Positions 60,543 to 64,000 of a stretch of DNA of 64,000 nt are shown here, piece after piece. The translations under genes and the position numbers were made by a program. Source of the stretch: Solirubrobacteraceae bacterium. Its GTDB lineage: Bacteria > Actinomycetota > Thermoleophilia > Solirubrobacterales > Solirubrobacteraceae. The notes beneath the pieces are model-generated. The model was not told the origin of the DNA, did not search any database, and worked only from the letters and a program-made list of their open reading frames with translations. The stretch's first letter is position 1, and every line of letters starts with the position of its first letter. The DNA lies in NCBI GenBank assembly GCA_024711025.1, contig JANJTP010000043.1, forward strand, positions 62,001 through 126,000, written 5' to 3'.

Positions 60543-61931
60543 GTGCGCGCACCGTCGGGGGGAGCCAATGTGCTTCACGGCTGGCTTCCGGCCGCCCTCC
60601 CCGCCGAGGCCCGCCGGTTCCGCAGCGCCGATCGCCAGCTCGCCGAGACGCTCGCGGATGCCGGAGCGGAGCTCGTGGACCGCGCGCCGGATGTCGAGAT
60701 CGCCGACGCCGGCGACGTTCGCGGCGACGCGATGCAGGCGATCGTCTGCATCGACGAGGCGCAGCCCGAGGGCGGCTCGCTCCTCGTTCGCGCTCCGCGG
60801 CGAGCGCTGGCCAGCGGCAGGACGCGTCTGCGCGCCGCCGGCGCCCGGCGCGCGATCCGCCGGCGCGGCTACCGGGACGCCCAGACCCTCATGTGGGATC
60901 TCGAGCACTTCGTCTGGCTGCCGGACGTCCGCGTCCGGCTGCGGGGCCACACCGTCGCCGAGCTGCTCCCACAGCGCGCCGTCGTGGTCGGCCGGCGCGA
61001 CGGCAGCGAGCCGACGCTGCTCGATGCGGTCGTGTCCGAGGCGGGCTCGCTGGTCGGGGGCGGGCTCCGGCACGGGTGGCCGCTCGCGCGGGCCGCGATG
61101 ATGGTCGTCGTCTGCGAGCAGGCGGTCCTGCGGCTGTCCGTAGGGCGGGGACGAGCCAAGCTCGAGCGTCAACAAGCGGCTCTCGACGCGCTCCGCGCTA
61201 CGGACCCGGAGCCGGTGATCGCCGACCGGCTGCCGTGGGCGCTCGGGCAGGGCCGCACGGGGCTCGCGGACTGGTCGCTCGACACGAAGCTCGTCGGGGC
61301 CACCGCGGGAGCTCGCCTTCCGCCCTCCCTGCTCGCCGACTGCGTCGACTTCCTGGTCGCTCTGCATCGTGCCGGTCAGCGGCCGCCGCCGGACAAGCGG
61401 TCGATCGCCTCGACCGCCGAGATCGTCGCCGCCGTGGCGACCCGCGACGGGGATGCGCAGCGCCTGCGCGCGCTCGGCGCCGCGCTCGAGGAGCGGCTGC
61501 GGGACGTCCCCCGGGGCTATGGGCACGGCGACTTCTGGACGCGCAACCTCCTCGTCGCGGGCGATCGCCTCACCGGCGTGATCGACTGGGACGGCGCCGA
61601 CCCCGACTGCCTGCCGCTCGTCGATCTCCTGCACCTGCGTCTGAGCGCGCGCCGCGAGCAGACCCGCGAATACCTCGGCGCGGCCCTCGTCAGCCACCTG
61701 CTGCCGTGGGCGAAGGCCGGCGGGGACGACATAGCGCGCGGCTACGCGCAGCGCATCGGCCTGCGGCTCGAGCCGGACCTCCTGGAGGCGATCGTCGTGG
61801 CGTACTGGCTGGCGCGCCTTGCCTTCGAGATCGAGATGTTCAGCGACCGCGTGCGGCGCCCCGTCTGGTTGCGCGGGAACGTCGACGCGGTCGTCGATGT
61901 GGTGTCGCACGGCTCCCATCCCTGGCGCTAG
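60543..61931 (+). CDS. Aminoglycoside-phosphotransferase-like kinase (APH/CHK family)
   Basis: The 462-residue protein has a C-terminal kinase domain with GHGDFWTRNLL (catalytic HGD at 328-330, metal-binding N335) and VIDWDGADPDCLPLVDLLHL (metal-binding D348). The N-terminal 110 residues are an extra domain of unknown type. Standard APH enzymes are about 270 residues, so this is a long form. In a polysaccharide locus it may phosphorylate a sugar or add a phospho-substituent; drug resistance is less likely. The GTG start is probably leaderless. Confidence 0.82.
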   Translation: MRAPSGGANVLHGWLPAALPAEARRFRSADRQLAETLADAGAELVDRAPDVEIADAGDVRGDAMQAIVCIDEAQPEGGSLLVRAPRRALASGRTRLRAAGARRAIRRRGYRDAQTLMWDLEHFVWLPDVRVRLRGHTVAELLPQRAVVVGRRDGSEPTLLDAVVSEAGSLVGGGLRHGWPLARAAMMVVVCEQAVLRLSVGRGRAKLERQQAALDALRATDPEPVIADRLPWALGQGRTGLADWSLDTKLVGATAGARLPPSLLADCVDFLVALHRAGQRPPPDKRSIASTAEIVAAVATRDGDAQRLRALGAALEERLRDVPRGYGHGDFWTRNLLVAGDRLTGVIDWDGADPDCLPLVDLLHLRLSARREQTREYLGAALVSHLLPWAKAGGDDIARGYAQRIGLRLEPDLLEAIVVAYWLARLAFEIEMFSDRVRRPVWLRGNVDAVVDVVSHGSHPWR

Positions 61932-61932
61932 G

Positions 61933-63366
61933 TCAGGCCCCGTCGGCCCGCGCGCTCGTCAGCACCACCCCTATGTCGTTGAGCCCGAGCCGCTGCAGCA
62001 TCGCGCCCGCGCTCTCCGCCCGCGGACGGACGGTCTGGCCGGCGCGGGCGACCACGACGACGCTGTCCGACAGGAGGGCGAGCCGCGAGGGATCGCCCGC
62101 CGCCAGCGGAGAGCCGAGGATGATCACGTAGTCGGCCTGCTCCCGCAGCGCCTGCACGAGTGCCGCGCCGCGATCGCCCCGCGCCATCGTCGCCAACGCG
62201 GCCTGCCACCCCTCGAGCGTCAGCACCCGCAGACGGCCGGCGCGCATCCCGTCGCGGGTGTGAGCCGTGAGGTCGAGCTGCTGCAGCAGCTCGTCGACGG
62301 ACCCGTCCGCAATGTCCGGCGCCGACGGGTCCGCGGGCGCCCCGCCTCCCGCGGATCCACCGGCGAAGTCGAGATGGCTGCGCAGGTCGGCCTCCTGAGG
62401 ATCGCAGTCGACGCAGATCACGTCGCTCCCGGTCTGCGCGAGCGCGATCGCGAGGCTGGCGACGACGGCGACGGCGCCCTCGCCGCGCTGCGTGCTGGTC
62501 ACCAGGCTCACGCTGCCGAGCCCGTGCTCGGAGCGGCCGTTTCGCATCAGCTCGAAGTTCAGCGCGAGCGTCTGCACGGCGTCGTCGACCATGGCCGCGC
62601 GGTGCGTGGAGCGACCCCGGCCGCCGGCGAGGCTGGCGATCACGGGCGCCCCGAACGCCGCCTCCGCCTCGTCACGGGTGCGGATCCGGTCGTCCAGGCG
62701 CTCGCGGACAAATGCCAGCACGAGACCGACGACAAGGCCGACGACGCCCGCCGTCATGGCCGTCGACGCGCGCTGCGGGGAGATCGCCTTCGGATCGGCG
62801 TGGGCGGCGTTGAAGATCGTCGCGAAGAGGATCGGCGTGGTCGAGCCGCCGCCGAACGAACCGGCGCGGACGCCGAGCTTCCTGTCGACCTCCGCGGTGA
62901 ACGACCGTCCGAACTCGTCGAGGATCGTGCGCGCCTTCTCGGGCGTGTCCGCCGTGTAGGCGACCTCGAGCACCGAGCTGCCGGGCTGCACGACGACCTT
63001 CAGCTTCTTGTCGATCTCCTCGGGCGTCATGTCGAGGCCGAGCCTCCTGATGACCGACGAGGCGACGACCTCGCTCTCGAGCAGCGTCGTCATCGTCTGG
63101 GTCAGCGACTGGCTGCCGATCACCGGCTGCACGTCGCCGCCCGCCTGGCCGACGACGAGCTTCATCTCGGCCCTGTACTTGGGCGTCTGCAGGCCGGTCA
63201 CGACGATGGCGGCGCCGACGGCCAGGAACGTGACGAGCGCGACGACCCACCACTGGCGCTTGACTACGTCCGCGAGGCGTCGCGGACGAGGGCTCTTGGG
63301 CTCGTCGTGCACGAACGGTCTCCCGTTGGCCGCCCGCGCTCCGGACGACTCGGTCAGGCGTGGCAT
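61933..63366 (-). CDS. Wzz/BY-kinase-like chain-length regulator with degenerate ATPase
   Basis: The 477-residue protein has two membrane helices (about 39-57 and 204-222) around a Wzz-type periplasmic domain. A MinD/BY-kinase-like domain follows: VSLVTSTQRGEGAVAVVASL is where Walker A should be, but the usual GEGKT reads GEGAVA with no lysine; VICVDCDPQEADLRSHLDF is a Walker A' with Asp present; the Walker B region reads YVIILGSP with no Asp. There is no C-terminal tyrosine cluster. It probably sets chain length but does not act as a kinase. A good ribosome-binding site precedes the ATG. Confidence 0.85.
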   Translation of the reverse strand: MPRLTESSGARAANGRPFVHDEPKSPRPRRLADVVKRQWWVVALVTFLAVGAAIVVTGLQTPKYRAEMKLVVGQAGGDVQPVIGSQSLTQTMTTLLESEVVASSVIRRLGLDMTPEEIDKKLKVVVQPGSSVLEVAYTADTPEKARTILDEFGRSFTAEVDRKLGVRAGSFGGGSTTPILFATIFNAAHADPKAISPQRASTAMTAGVVGLVVGLVLAFVRERLDDRIRTRDEAEAAFGAPVIASLAGGRGRSTHRAAMVDDAVQTLALNFELMRNGRSEHGLGSVSLVTSTQRGEGAVAVVASLAIALAQTGSDVICVDCDPQEADLRSHLDFAGGSAGGGAPADPSAPDIADGSVDELLQQLDLTAHTRDGMRAGRLRVLTLEGWQAALATMARGDRGAALVQALREQADYVIILGSPLAAGDPSRLALLSDSVVVVARAGQTVRPRAESAGAMLQRLGLNDIGVVLTSARADGA

Positions 63367-63452
63367 CTTAGTCCCTTCCTCGGTGATCGGAGACGGGGTG
63401 GACGGGGGTTGCGCAGCCGGGTGCAGGGGTCGCGCGACGAGCGCCGTGCGGA

Positions 63453-63458
63453 TACGTT
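63453..63458 (+). promoter_or_regulatory. -10 box giving a leaderless methyltransferase mRNA
   Basis: TACGTT ends 7 bases before the ATG at 63465. No ribosome-binding site is seen. Confidence 0.45.
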
Positions 63459-63464
63459 TGCGCC

Positions 63465-64000
63465 ATGGCGGAGGCTGCCGGCGACAGGGACGAGACGACC
63501 GAGGTCCATGCCGCCTACGCTCGCCAGGCGCGCCGCTGGAAGCACGGCAGCTACCGCTCCTGGGAGCCGGGGAACCTCTTCATCGAGTACGAGAGCGAGC
63601 GCGTCGTCCTGCGCCTGCTGGAGCGCCGCGGGCTGCTGCCGCTCGCCGACCGGGAGATCCTCGACGTCGGCTGTGGATCGGGGCGCGCCCTGCTGCGCCT
63701 GCTCGCACGCGGCGCTCGCGTCCCAGGCCTCCACGGCGTGGACGTCCAGCAGGAGCTGATCGAGGAGGCGCGCGGCGCCGCGCCGAGCCTGGACTTCCGC
63801 GTCGGCGACGCCACGGAGCTGCCGTTCGCGGACGACAGCTTCGACATCGTCCTCGCCTCCACCATGCTCAGCTCGATGCGCAGCGATGCCTCGCGCGCTC
63901 AGGCTGCGAGGGAGATGCTGCGAGTCGTCCGCCCCTCCGGCTGCATCGTCGTCTACGAGTTCTCCGTGAACCCGCGCAACGCGGAGGTCCGGCCGCTGCG
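63465..64000 (+). CDS. Class I SAM-dependent methyltransferase (partial, runs off the window)
   Basis: The first 178 residues are present and the gene continues beyond the window. Motif I is EILDVGCGSGRALLRLLARG; VHAAYARQARRW KHGSYR precedes it. LDFRVGDATELPFADDSFDI is motif II and the post-I acidic residue, with LASTMLSSMRSDASRAQAAR EMLRVVRPSGCIVVYEF following. This is the UbiE/Methyltransf_11 type. It may methylate a sugar or lipid in the adjacent polysaccharide pathway. Confidence 0.88.
   Translation, partial: MAEAAGDRDETTEVHAAYARQARRWKHGSYRSWEPGNLFIEYESERVVLRLLERRGLLPLADREILDVGCGSGRALLRLLARGARVPGLHGVDVQQELIEEARGAAPSLDFRVGDATELPFADDSFDIVLASTMLSSMRSDASRAQAAREMLRVVRPSGCIVVYEFSVNPRNAEVRPL

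Noticed and set aside
57751-61101. 1,100-codon plus-strand frame across the beta-helix and ligase genes
   Set aside because: It shadows recognised genes in other frames; such frames arise readily at 70% G+C and this one has no domain content.
60543-61931. Aminoglycoside resistance gene
   Set aside because: The kinase motif fits APH-type enzymes, but the long form with an extra N-terminal domain inside a polysaccharide locus argues against a drug-resistance role.

Overview
This is a high-GC window (about 70% G+C by eye) from a free-living actinobacterium. Recurrent GTG starts, many probably leaderless mRNAs, an F420-type luciferase-like oxidoreductase, a FadR-type GntR regulator and the general gene mix fit the Thermoleophilia/Solirubrobacterales. 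That placement is inference from composition and gene content; there is no rRNA gene in the window.

Positions 1-9750 hold two tRNA-Ala genes (TGC and CGC anticodons), each near the wreck of a tyrosine recombinase, with accessory debris: an XRE antitoxin whose Gp49/RelE-type toxin is broken, a large nuclease-like gene broken by two frameshifts, and an apparently intact DUF1778-GNAT toxin-antitoxin pair. Between the tRNAs is a core three-gene unit (diguanylate cyclase, acidic protein, PhzF-like).

Positions 9750-21530 are ordinary chromosomal genes: a DUF1801 protein, a secreted protein, a luciferase-like oxidoreductase, a DsbA-like protein with one cysteine, a His-rich secreted protein, an ECF sigma/anti-sigma pair with a hairpin over the sigma ribosome-binding site, MetE, a membrane protein, a GH15 glucoamylase-like enzyme and an FAD-linked oxidase.

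Positions 21600-44300 form a catabolic locus. A FadR-type regulator diverges from acetone-carboxylase-type genes (beta subunit, then an alpha-gamma fusion). A minus-strand run of twelve tightly packed, mostly start/stop-overlapping genes follows (41.3 to 27.5 kb): SDR, polyamine-type ABC transporter, thiolase, two glutamine-synthetase-family proteins (one lacking catalytic residues), a GlmL-type ATPase, a fused B12-dependent glutamate-mutase-like protein, a gamma-glutamyl hydrolase and a CoA-transferase. A second SDR, an MDR reductase and a crotonase flank it. Three of these promoters carry the same 8-nt word at the same place in their 17-nt spacer, so they are probably one regulon. I read the locus as import, gamma-glutamylation and oxidation of an amine or ketone-forming compound, then carboxylation and thiolysis. 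The substrate is unknown, and this is the best candidate here for an undescribed system.

Positions 44490-47910 carry transketolase, inorganic pyrophosphatase and a haloalkane-dehalogenase-like hydrolase. Positions 48010-64000 are a surface-polysaccharide locus: deacetylase, FemAB-like acyltransferase, ATP-grasp ligase, phosphoesterase, nucleotide-sugar epimerase, flippase, glycosyltransferase, asparagine-synthase-type amidotransferase, beta-helix lipoprotein, O-antigen-ligase-like protein, APH-type kinase, a Wzz/BY-kinase-like protein with a degenerate ATPase, and a methyltransferase cut by the window end.
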